Source: CAZSRL01 sp964609615
GTDB taxonomy: Bacteria > Bacillota_I > Bacilli_A > RF39 > UBA660
Direction: 5' to 3'
NCBI GenBank assembly: GCA_964609615.1
Contig: CAZSRL010000020.1
Coordinates: 1 to 14,679 of the forward strand
DNA length: 14,679 bases
The translations under genes were made by a program, and so were the position numbers. Under the pieces are notes generated by a model, which searched no databases, was not told the origin of the DNA, and was given only the letters and a program-made list of their open reading frames with translations. Below, piece after piece: positions 1 to 6,352 of the stretch. How positions within the stretch are numbered: position 1 is the first letter of the stretch; each line of letters opens with the position of its first letter.

Positions 1-2
1 TA

Positions 3-170
3 ATATCTAGTTTAGTAAGTAATGAAATTATTAATTATTTTTCAAAATACAAGGAAACAAGTTTAGTTGGTAAGACTTTAATGTTTAATTTATTAACATA
101 TCAAACAGAAATTATAAATTGGAAAAGGAATTCTAAATGTAAGGAGTGTGGTACAAATGCAAGTAAATAA
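3..170 (+). CDS. C-terminal end of a ThiF/MoeB/HesA-like E1 adenylyltransferase (partial)
   Basis: An open frame enters from the left edge and ends at TAA 168-170, leaving 55 residues. The tail carries a GKTLMFNLLT block, then an I-x-W-K-R-N run and a CKEC motif followed by GT. This matches the usual ending of ThiF/MoeB/HesA-type E1 enzymes, where a G-(K/R)-L-L-x-F-D-x-L-T strand precedes a K/R-rich turn and a C-x2-C-G zinc knuckle. Those enzymes adenylate the C-terminus of a sulfur carrier, ubiquitin-like protein or peptide substrate. The first Cys pair of the zinc site and the ATP-binding half would lie outside the window. Its last 14 nt overlap the ABC-F start at 157, and the ABC-F ribosome site lies inside its CKEC codons, so the two are probably translationally coupled. 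The family call rests on the tail alone; which member (thiamine, molybdopterin or MccB-like peptide adenylation) cannot be told. Confidence 0.55.
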   Translation: MSSLVSNEIINYFSKYKETSLVGKTLMFNLLTYQTEIINWKRNSKCKECGTNASK

Positions 171-1779
171 TTTAAAAATTGGATTTAATAACAATGAAAT
201 ATTAAAAAATATTAGTTTTCATTTAGTACAAGGTGAAAAAGTTGGATTAGTAGGACCAAATGGTAGTGGAAAATCAACTCTTCTTAAAGTTCTTGCAAAT
301 GAATTACAATTAGATTCTGGAAAAGTAAAATTAGAAAACGAAACCATAGCATATTTAAAGCAAGAAATATCTCACGAATTTGATGATTATTCAATAATAG
401 ATTATATTAAAAATCAAACAGGTATTGGAAAATTAGAAATTAGACTTCATGAACTTGAAGATAATTTAAATGAAAATAATATGGTTGAATATAGTGATGT
501 ATTAGATAAATTTTTATCACTTGATGGTTATTCATTTGAAAATAATTTACAAAATATAATAAATGGATTACATTTAAACAAAAGTTTAGATAGTAAAATT
601 TATACTCTTTCAGGTGGTGAAAAAATAAAGGTTTTATTATGTGCTATGCTTCTTAGTAATGGTGATGTTTTATTATTAGATGAACCAACAAATAATTTAG
701 ATATCGAAGCAATTAACTGGTTAGAAAATTATCTTCGTAATCTAAAAAAAAGTATTATAATGGTTTCACATGATGAAATATTTTTAAATAATATTTTAAA
801 TAAAATATTTGAAATTTCTGATGGCAAGTTAAATGAATATAATTTAAGTTATGATGAGTATTTAAAGCAAAAAGATCTTGAATATCAAAAAGAAAAATTA
901 AATTACTTAAATGCTATGGAAGAACGAAAGAAAATAAAGATTAGGTTACAAAAGGCAAAAGATTGGTCAAATAAAGGCACATCATCTAAAGCACACAATG
1001 ATAATGATAAAATTGCTAACAATTTTGCTAAAGAAAGAACTCGTTCATCAGAAGTATCTAAATTATCAAAAGCATTGGAAGATATAGATGTTCCAATATT
1101 CCAAGAAAGAAAAAAAATTAATTTTTTCTTAGACTTAGATAATGAAAAAGGAAATAAGAACATTTATATAGATAATTTAATATGTGGATATGACAAATTT
1201 CAAACTATTCCTCTTAACTTAAATATAGATTTCGGGAGTAAAATTAGCATAAAAGGACCAAACGGAAGCGGGAAAACAACATTTATTAAAACAATACTAG
1301 GTTTGATTAAACCCATTGAGGGAAATATTGTGATAGGAAATGATGTTAAAATAGGATATATATCACAAGATACAATCATAGATAATAAAGACATTAGTGT
1401 ATATGAATTTATAACATCAGGAATAGATGAAATAAATCGTTCATTAGTTTTTACTTTACTTAATAATTTTGGTTTTGATTATGACAATAGGGATAAAAAA
1501 TACCTTGAGTTATCTCCCGGACAAAGAACAAGAGTAAACTTGGTTAAAATTGCTCTTCATAAAATAAATGTTCTTATTTTAGATGAAATAACTAATCATT
1601 TAGATAAAGAAGCATTGGATTTAATTTATGAACTTGTAGAATCATATCCAGGAACAATAATTAGTATTTCGCATAATAGAAAATATAATGAAATTTTAAA
1701 TGCAGATTATTCTTTGGATATTTCAACTGGAAATATAGAATATTTAAAAAATAATACACAAAAAAAAGATAAAAATTAA
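157..1779 (+). CDS. ABC-F family ATPase (ribosome-associated, possible ribosome protection)
   Basis: This soluble protein of 540 residues has two ABC ATPase domains and no membrane segments, as in ABC-F proteins that bind the ribosomal E site. From the chosen ATG, domain 1 has Walker A GPNGSGKST (33-41), signature LSGGEK (151-156) and Walker B LLLDEP (172-177). A charged, helical interdomain linker runs from about 230 to 315. Domain 2 has a second Walker A (about 367-375), LSPGQR (452-457) and LILDEI (473-478). Both Walker B glutamates are present, so both sites look active. There is no EttA-like arm insertion and only a short tail. I place the start at ATG 157 because AAGGAG (141-146) lies 10 nt upstream; an in-frame GTG at 148 is almost on top of that site. 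It overlaps the E1-like gene and ends at a strong terminator. It could be an antibiotic-resistance ABC-F or a housekeeping translation factor; the sequence alone does not separate these. Confidence 0.9.
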   Translation: MQVNNLKIGFNNNEILKNISFHLVQGEKVGLVGPNGSGKSTLLKVLANELQLDSGKVKLENETIAYLKQEISHEFDDYSIIDYIKNQTGIGKLEIRLHELEDNLNENNMVEYSDVLDKFLSLDGYSFENNLQNIINGLHLNKSLDSKIYTLSGGEKIKVLLCAMLLSNGDVLLLDEPTNNLDIEAINWLENYLRNLKKSIIMVSHDEIFLNNILNKIFEISDGKLNEYNLSYDEYLKQKDLEYQKEKLNYLNAMEERKKIKIRLQKAKDWSNKGTSSKAHNDNDKIANNFAKERTRSSEVSKLSKALEDIDVPIFQERKKINFFLDLDNEKGNKNIYIDNLICGYDKFQTIPLNLNIDFGSKISIKGPNGSGKTTFIKTILGLIKPIEGNIVIGNDVKIGYISQDTIIDNKDISVYEFITSGIDEINRSLVFTLLNNFGFDYDNRDKKYLELSPGQRTRVNLVKIALHKINVLILDEITNHLDKEALDLIYELVESYPGTIISISHNRKYNEILNADYSLDISTGNIEYLKNNTQKKDKN

Positions 1780-1784
1780 AATAT

Positions 1785-1823
1785 AAAAAAGTGGATTTTG
1801 AGTTAAATAAATCCACTTTTTTT
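1785..1823 (+). terminator. Rho-independent terminator after the ABC-F gene
   Basis: GTGGATTT (1791-1798) pairs with AAATCCAC (1809-1816) across a 10-nt loop. The stem is extended by an A6 tract before it and a T7 tract after it. It starts six bases after the ABC-F stop. The A tract also makes a U tract on the opposite strand, so it may act in both directions, although the nearest minus-strand gene ends 120 bases away. Confidence 0.9.
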
Positions 1824-1942
1824 AAATAAAATTTATATAATATCAATTCTTAACACCAACATGTTTAAATTTTTAAATGGTAAAAAAATATCTAAGAATG
1901 AATTTTACCGCAATGGAAATATAACAATCGAAAATATGATAA

Positions 1943-3280
1943 TCATCTTACTATTTCGTCATTTTTACTTTTATTATTTTGTATTATATTAATATCATTG
2001 TCATCAAGTATCTCTTCATCATACAAGTCATTTATAAAGTTATCATACTTATCAGTAGAGAAGAATTTATTTTGTAAAAACTCTATAAATCTTTTCCATA
2101 ATTTTTTAAAATATTCTAACATTTCTTCGAGTTTTGATATTTTATCTTCTAACTCATCAATAGTGTCATTTGCAAAGTCTAATTTGTATTCTAATTCATT
2201 TATTTTATTATCACGATTTTTAATTCTTTGTTGTAAGTTTTTAACCTCTTTTGAATGATTTTTTAAATCATCTTCATAATGTTCTAATATTGTAGTTAAA
2301 TCATTAGTTGTCTTTAAATTGGAAGTAGTATCTTGTGTTTGTTTTATATAATCCTTAATTTCATCTATTTCATCATTTGTAATTGAATAATTATTCTTAT
2401 TTAATTTATTAGGTTTTAAATTATCAATAATATTAGTTATTTGTAAAGATTTATTTTGTAAATTATCTGCTTTATCATTTAACTCATTAAGTCGTTTTTT
2501 ATTTTTCTCTTGTTCTTTTTTTAACTCCCTATAATTAGTCATGTTTTTAACATTTATATCTTGATTTCTTCCTTCTTCTTTTATTTTTAAAGAATAGTTT
2601 AAGTCATATACTTTATTAAATGTACTAATACAATATTCTCTCATTTTATCTTGTATATTTCTTAAACTATCAGTTGTAAAAACATCACTTTTACCAACTT
2701 GAACTTCCATACCATTTTTACTACCATCTTTAAAAGGAACACCAACAATATGTAAATGTGGACTAGATTCATCAAAATGTATTGTTGCATTTGCTATCTT
2801 AAAGTTAGGAACAATGTTTTCTAAATCAATTATTTGTTCTTTATATACTTCAATCATTTTATGTTTAAAGTCATCATTTTTATTAGCCCAAAAATCCATA
2901 TCACCAAGTTCAATAATTATTTCACAAGCAAGATCTCTTTTATTATCATTTGAGATATGATTAAAATAATTTTCTATTTTTCTATCGTTTCTTTTTTGTT
3001 TTTCATTATACTTAATTCTTACATCTTCAAATAATTCTAAATATAAATTTTTAGTATCTTCTACGACTGATGAAGTACCTCGCACTATACAAATTAAATC
3101 TTTATAATTATCATACTTTCTTAAATTATGTTTATCAACTTTTGATAATTGTTGATGAGTTTGTATTGCATTATTACTAAGTGAAGTAGTAGATAGTTTA
3201 CTACTTTTAGCAAATTGTCTTGCTCGTTTAGTTTTATTTTTATCATTACTTAAATGTAGTGAATATGATAATTCTTCCAT
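1943..3280 (-). CDS. MobV-family (Pre/Mob) relaxase
   Basis: This is a plasmid/IME mobilization relaxase of 445 residues that would nick oriT and lead single-stranded DNA into a helper conjugation machine. The N-terminal half has family marks in order: an HNLR motif (51-54), like the HN-x-R motif of MobM whose His is the catalytic residue; an R/N-rich YDNYKD stretch; and the metal-binding signature HFDESSPHLH (168-177), followed by a V-P-F-x-D-G turn. From about 255 to 400 the protein is Lys/Glu/Asn-rich with heptad-like Leu/Ile spacing, the long coiled coil usual for this family. The ATG at 3280 has a perfect AAAGGAGG 9 nt upstream and a near-consensus promoter at 3318-3346. The reading frame is intact, so the relaxase may still work even though the neighbouring recombinase is broken. 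Confidence 0.92.
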   Translation of the reverse strand: MEELSYSLHLSNDKNKTKRARQFAKSSKLSTTSLSNNAIQTHQQLSKVDKHNLRKYDNYKDLICIVRGTSSVVEDTKNLYLELFEDVRIKYNEKQKRNDRKIENYFNHISNDNKRDLACEIIIELGDMDFWANKNDDFKHKMIEVYKEQIIDLENIVPNFKIANATIHFDESSPHLHIVGVPFKDGSKNGMEVQVGKSDVFTTDSLRNIQDKMREYCISTFNKVYDLNYSLKIKEEGRNQDINVKNMTNYRELKKEQEKNKKRLNELNDKADNLQNKSLQITNIIDNLKPNKLNKNNYSITNDEIDEIKDYIKQTQDTTSNLKTTNDLTTILEHYEDDLKNHSKEVKNLQQRIKNRDNKINELEYKLDFANDTIDELEDKISKLEEMLEYFKKLWKRFIEFLQNKFFSTDKYDNFINDLYDEEILDDNDINIIQNNKSKNDEIVR

Positions 3281-3317
3281 AGATTATAACCTCCTTTATT
3301 ATTAAAATAGAGTTTTA

Positions 3318-3346
3318 TTTATAGTAGGTAATTTTGTTTTTGTCAA
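3318..3346 (-). promoter_or_regulatory. Promoter of the MobV relaxase gene
   Basis: Read on the minus strand, TTGACA (3346-3341) and TATAAA (3323-3318) are separated by exactly 17 bases. It lies about 40 bases before the relaxase start codon. The -35 box falls inside the first of three related TGTCAAAAT-like repeats, so a protein bound to those repeats, such as the relaxase itself, could repress the gene. Confidence 0.75.
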
Positions 3347-3404
3347 AATTTCTAACCCCCTATATATTTTGACATTGCACGTTGTTTATATCAAAATATG
3401 GGGG
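3341..3404. other. Candidate origin of transfer (oriT) with nested inverted repeats
   Basis: TGTCAAAAT (3341-3349) is an exact inverted copy of ATTTTGACA (3366-3374), and a third near copy, TATCAAAAT, lies at 3389-3397. A larger imperfect palindrome pairs CCCCCTATATATTTTGA (3356-3372) with TCAAAATATGGGGG (3391-3404), with a three-base offset. The runs of C and G are striking in DNA this AT-rich. MobV relaxases usually have their oriT directly upstream of their own gene, so this is the best place for it, but I see no exact match to a nick site I know. Confidence 0.5.
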
Positions 3405-3638
3405 ATAAGGTTTAAGCAACCTTATAATCCACTTGTCTTATTTGCATTACTCTAAAACCTCGTAATAGAGCAATACTACATAAGCCATAAGATAAAACAT
3501 TATGCACTGCATATTATTTTATCTATAAAAATTATTTTCATAATTTTATTTACAAACTTTTCCCACTTTCATTGAAATTACATTTCAACAAAACGTGTTC
3601 GTTTGTTATGACTTTTTAGAAAAAAGTTAGCAAAAACT
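3405..3638. repeat. Hairpin-rich spacer between recombinase and relaxase genes
   Basis: No gene is apparent here. Four potential hairpins follow one another. The first is AGATAAAA (3490-3497) with TTTTATCT (3517-3524), with an inner TGCA/TGCA pair. The second is TTGAAAT (3572-3578) with ATTTCAA (3582-3588). The third is AACAAAACG (3587-3595) with CGTTTGTT (3600-3607), with one bulged A and a TGTT loop. The fourth is ACTTTTT with AAAAAGT around 3611-3627. Such clusters occur at transfer or single-strand replication origins, but only the foldbacks are observed; the role is inferred. Confidence 0.5.
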
Positions 3639-5564
3639 TTATTCATCATTTTCCTTATCAGATAACAATTCTTTAAATTTTAATTCTATTTCTTCTTTTC
3701 TTTTTCTAATATCTTCATCAATTTCATATACTCGAGAGTTAGTTCTCTCTGGTATAGTAGTAAACAATTCATCTTTATTTTCTAAAAGAGTTTCTTCACC
3801 ATCATTTATATAAATTACACCTAATTGTAATATATCTAGTTTATCCATTTTTTTATAATCTTCTATTGGGAATATTCTAACAATATTCCTGTTTTTATAA
3901 TCATTAAAATAGAATACTTTATTATCATAATAATATGTTGCTTCAAAAGAACCTACATTGTAATATTGCCTTAAAGTAAATACTATTTCACTAACTTTTT
4001 CTATTAGTAAATATTCACTAAATCGTAATTTTGTTAATATATTACCTAATATTGCATAATCAGTTTTAGCAAGAAATCCAGCATCATATAATTCATTACA
4101 AGGTTTACAAATACTTTTTCTAAAATATACTTCGCCAAGTTTTATTTTTTTGTTGTTAGTATATTCTAGTTCTACATAATCAACATATCTCATTATTAAA
4201 TCTGCTTTTTCACTCCTTGTATAATCATACCAAGTATGAGTGTTATCTTCATATTCTTCTGGATAGATTAATTGATTTATATAATCTAAATCTCTTTTTA
4301 TTAATATATCTTCTGGTGTAAATTTAAGTTCATTACATATATCACATTCTTTAATTTTTTCTTCTAAATGTTTAATTGTATTATCAATTACTTCTTTTTC
4401 TAAATCATATTCTTCAATCGTGAATGATCCATTAATATATGCTTTTCTAATTCTTTCTCGTTTATCTTGCTGTTCGTTTAATTCTTTTTGTAATTTCTCT
4501 TTTGGATTATCTAATTTTGTTTTAATCATAGGAAGTAATGTTTGATTTACAACTGCATCATATTCTTGTATTTCACTTATAAAATTATCAAATAATTTTT
4601 CTATGTCTTTTTCTTTAATTGATATTTTACAATTATGACATTGATAGTAGTAATAAACATCACCATTTTTCTTTCTTGTAGCATTTCCACCTAATATTCT
4701 ATTACATTTAGGACATTTAAGTTTTTGCAAAAATAAGTATTCTTTATCTCGCTTATAATTTCTAGAATTCTTTTTCTTTTGTACTTGACATTCTTCCCAT
4801 AACTCTTTTGATACAAGAGGTTCAACAACATCTTCATAGTAAGTTGGATTATTTGTTCTTTTCCCATGTACAAAGTCGCCTTTATATATTTCATTTTCAA
4901 TTATCTTTAATATAGTTGAATCGCACCAATTTGTTTTACCAAACACTTTTTCTTTATTATATAAATTACTTATTGTTTGATATGAATTACCTTCGTGATA
5001 TAAATTAAATATTCTTATTACTTGATCTTTGGTAGCCTCATTAATTACTAATTTTTTATTTTCGTGTTTATAACCAAAAGGTGCTTTATGAGGAATATTA
5101 CCAGCTTTAATTGCTCCAGCTAAACCTATTTTAGTTCTTTCACTTGTTCTTTCTATTTCGTTTTGTGATACTGTTGTTAAAAGTCTTGCGACCATTCTCC
5201 CATTAGCACTCGTAGTATTTATATCATCATTAGCACAGTCTAAATAGGCATTGTTTTCTTCTAAAAATTTCATTATATCTTCCATATCATAAACTGAACG
5301 TGTAAGTCTATCTAGTTTTAATACAACAATAGTATTACATTTTTTATTTCTGATATCTTCTTTTAATTCTTCAAATGCAGGTCTTTTATTACCAGTTTTA
5401 GCACTTATTCCAGCATCCTTATATACTTTTTAAATATCATAACCTTTAAATTCACACATAGCACGAAGTCGTTTTTCTTGTTCTGGTAAACTAAATCCTT
5501 CACGTGCTTGATCTTCAGTTGATACTCTAATATAAATACCTGCTACTTTCATTTCTTCATTCAT
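3639..5564 (-). pseudogene. Large serine recombinase interrupted by an in-frame TAA at codon 45
   Basis: Read from ATG 5564, the frame encodes YIRVST with the catalytic Ser at residue 15, an EGFSLPEQ block and CEFKGYDI, then hits TAA at 5432-5430. It resumes without a shift as KVYKDAGISAK and LDRLTRSVYDM, so the whole would be 641 residues. After the catalytic domain come a recombinase domain (about 161-263), a zinc ribbon (C284, C287, C309, C312) and a coiled coil (about 363-410), the standard large serine integrase/TnpX layout. The stop falls where relatives commonly have Tyr, so a single TAT/TAC to TAA change would explain it. The next ATG in frame (5285, residue 94) lies beyond both the Ser and the LDRLTR arginines, so a protein starting there could bind DNA but not cut it. 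AAAGGAAG precedes ATG 5564. A sequencing error or stop readthrough remains possible. Confidence 0.88.
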
Positions 5565-5632
5565 GTTTTTTAACACTTCCTTTCATATGTTTGGCACTTT
5601 AAAAGCAAAAAGTTAAGTCTAATAATTAAAAA

Positions 5633-5680
5633 AAGAGGCGACAAAGACTATAAATTGATTATATGTCTTTGACACCTCTT
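5633..5680 (-). terminator. Long terminator hairpin between leader ORF and recombinase (attenuator)
   Basis: The plus-strand arms 5633-5652 and 5660-5680 are complementary over about 20 positions with two mismatches and one bulge; the shared core is CAAAGAC/GTCTTTG. On the minus strand the stem ends in CCTCTTTTTTT, a proper U tract, so it should stop transcripts starting at the upstream promoter before they reach the recombinase gene. It also insulates that gene from transcription out of the region around 5862-6321. Confidence 0.8.
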
Positions 5681-5724
5681 AAAATTTTACATAATACTTG
5701 TTTCTTAAATATATTAAGTTTCAT
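5659..5724 (-). CDS. Leader peptide (21 aa) of a putative attenuator upstream of the recombinase
   Basis: A 22-codon frame starts at ATG 5724 with MKLNIFKKQV and ends in LRGVKDI followed by TAA. AGGGGG (5739-5734) sits 9 nt upstream, and a promoter lies about 45 bases before the start. The last codons, encoding RGVKDI, form the 5' arm of the terminator hairpin that follows (5633-5680), and the stop codon falls next to its loop. Overlap of a short translated frame with a terminator stem is the hallmark of translation-coupled attenuation, as in leaders of some resistance genes. A ribosome at the end of the frame would cover the 5' arm and let polymerase continue to the recombinase. I know no family for this peptide; its reality rests on promoter, ribosome site and hairpin taken together. 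Confidence 0.55.
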   Translation of the reverse strand: MKLNIFKKQVLCKILRGVKDI

Positions 5725-5767
5725 ATCACAGAGCCCCCTAAATATAAAACTTCTTTTTTGGATATTT

Positions 5768-5795
5768 ATTATATATTATTTTATCTAAAAGTCAA
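5768..5795 (-). promoter_or_regulatory. Strong promoter reading toward leader ORF and recombinase
   Basis: On the minus strand TTGACT (5795-5790) and a perfect TATAAT (5773-5768) are spaced by 16 bases. The predicted start point is near 5761, about 37 nt before the leader ATG. Nothing else on this strand lies between it and the leader frame, so its natural target is the leader, attenuator and recombinase transcript. Confidence 0.75.
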
Positions 5796-5861
5796 GACAT
5801 ATTGCTTGTTTTAGCCTATTTTAAGGCACTTTTAAGAGAAGTTAGTACAAATATTTATAAT

Positions 5862-6137
5862 TTAGTTTAACTCTTTAATAAAGCTTTCTAAATCCTTTAA
5901 TTCTAGTTTATTTGATAGATTACCAACATATAAAGTTTTAGAATAGTTAAATGCAAGAAAAGTAATACCTTTAATTATTATTCTATGTGGTTCTATATAA
6001 CTTAAATTTGATTTATCAATATTTCTAATATTACCATTTATAATAGTAGGTTTGGTATTACAAAAATCACATATAAATTCAATTTTTCTTTTTAAATCAT
6101 TTTCAATTTCTAATTCTTTTGTAGTAATGCTAATCAT
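5862..6137 (-). CDS. Small protein of unknown function (91 aa)
   Basis: I do not recognise this protein. From ATG 6137 it has 91 residues, mixed alpha/beta in character, with no membrane segment or signal peptide. It has a lone C-x2-C pair (CDFCNTKP, about residue 24), an RIIIKGITFLAF strand-like stretch, a YVGNLSNKLEL stretch and an acidic LKDLESFIKELN tail likely to be helical. I chose ATG 6137 because AAAGGA lies 8 nt upstream; the outer ATG at 6146 overlaps that site. It sits between tRNA-Gly with its terminator and the recombinase promoter, so it could be cargo at the edge of the mobile element or a host gene next to the insertion. The frame is intact with a normal ribosome site, which favours a real gene. 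Confidence 0.6.
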   Translation of the reverse strand: MISITTKELEIENDLKRKIEFICDFCNTKPTIINGNIRNIDKSNLSYIEPHRIIIKGITFLAFNYSKTLYVGNLSNKLELKDLESFIKELN

Positions 6138-6165
6138 AAAATCCATCCTTTCAAAACTTAAACAC

Positions 6166-6201
6166 TAAAAAAGTACCAACTTCTTTTAGAAATTGATACT
6201 T
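6166..6201 (-). terminator. Rho-independent terminator after tRNA-Gly
   Basis: On the plus strand AAGTACCAA (6171-6179) pairs with TTGATACTT (6193-6201) with one G-U pair, and the inner CTTCT/AGAA bases extend the stem. On the minus strand the hairpin is followed by a T6 tract. It lies about 45 bases beyond the 3' end of tRNA-Gly and would end that transcript before the 91-residue gene. Confidence 0.8.
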
Positions 6202-6246
6202 ATATATTTAAGTCCTAAACTATAAAAGTTCGGACAGATTTCCCAA

Positions 6247-6321
6247 TGGAGCAAGTGAGGAGAATCGAACTCCCATCTCAGCCTTGGCAAGGCCGTATAT
6301 TAACCATTATACTACACCTGC
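6247..6321 (-). tRNA. tRNA-Gly(GCC)
   Basis: The minus strand folds as a complete 75-base tRNA including an encoded CCA. The acceptor stem is GCAGGTG with CACTTGC (one G-T pair), followed by discriminator T. The anticodon stem is CGGCC/GGCTG around loop TTGCCAA, giving anticodon GCC for glycine. The T arm is GGGAG with TTCGATT and CTCCT. It follows the patatin gene by 31 bases and has its own downstream terminator. tRNA 3' ends are common integration targets, but I saw no duplicated copy of this end elsewhere in the window. Confidence 0.96.
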
Positions 6322-6323
6322 AT

Positions 6324-6347
6324 AAGAATATATTATCATATATTCTT
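6324..6347 (-). repeat. Hairpin between the patatin gene and tRNA-Gly
   Basis: AAGAATATA (6324-6332) and TATATTCTT (6339-6347) form a perfect 9-bp palindrome with a 6-base loop, directly before the tRNA 5' end. It lacks a U tract, so it is more likely an mRNA 3' end or RNA-processing structure, or part of the AT-rich promoter region of the tRNA, than a classic terminator. Confidence 0.5.
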
Positions 6348-6352
6348 TTATT

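Larger units (their letters stand above)
1943..5795 (-). mobile_element. Core of an integrative mobilizable element (MobV relaxase plus large serine recombinase), ends not resolved
   Basis: A MobV/Pre-type relaxase and a large serine recombinase lie on the same strand and share a hairpin-rich spacer. This pairing recalls Tn4451/Tn4453-type mobilizable transposons, where TnpX is the large serine recombinase and TnpZ the Pre/Mob relaxase. There are no conjugation (type IV secretion) genes, no replication gene and no recognisable excisionase, so movement between cells would need a helper element. The limits given run from the end of the relaxase gene to the recombinase promoter; true ends were not found, since serine recombinases leave very short core duplications. 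The interrupted recombinase suggests a fixed remnant. Confidence 0.65.
5593..5846. repeat. Imperfect direct repeat flanking the leader/attenuator cassette
   Basis: GGCACTTTAAAAG with a following AAGTTAAGT (about 5593-5618) resembles GGCACTTTTAAGAG with a following AAGTTAGT (about 5825-5846). The copies are in the same orientation on either side of the promoter, leader and hairpin. The shared exact core is only GGCACTTT plus scattered matches, so chance is not excluded. Confidence 0.3.

Noticed and set aside
148..156. GTG at 148 as the ABC-F start
   Set aside because: AAGGAG ends at 146, leaving one base; ATG 157 has workable spacing.
903..1394. Minus-strand open frames inside the ABC-F gene
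   Set aside because: They lie opposite a strongly supported gene, have no family motifs and no independent context.
3063..3095. TATAGTGCG (minus strand) inside the relaxase gene resembling a pMV158-type nick site TAGTGTG
   Set aside because: It encodes the conserved-looking ICIVRG stretch, lacks flanking inverted repeats and is not upstream of the gene.
5567..5587. Nine-codon frame (MKGSVKKHE) overlapping the recombinase start
   Set aside because: No ribosome site before it, and it is mostly the Shine-Dalgarno region of the recombinase gene itself.
1909..6253. CAATGGA near 1912 and again next to the tRNA-Gly 3' end, as possible att repeats
   Set aside because: Only seven bases are shared and flanks differ; expected by chance, and serine recombinases rarely use tRNA 3' ends.
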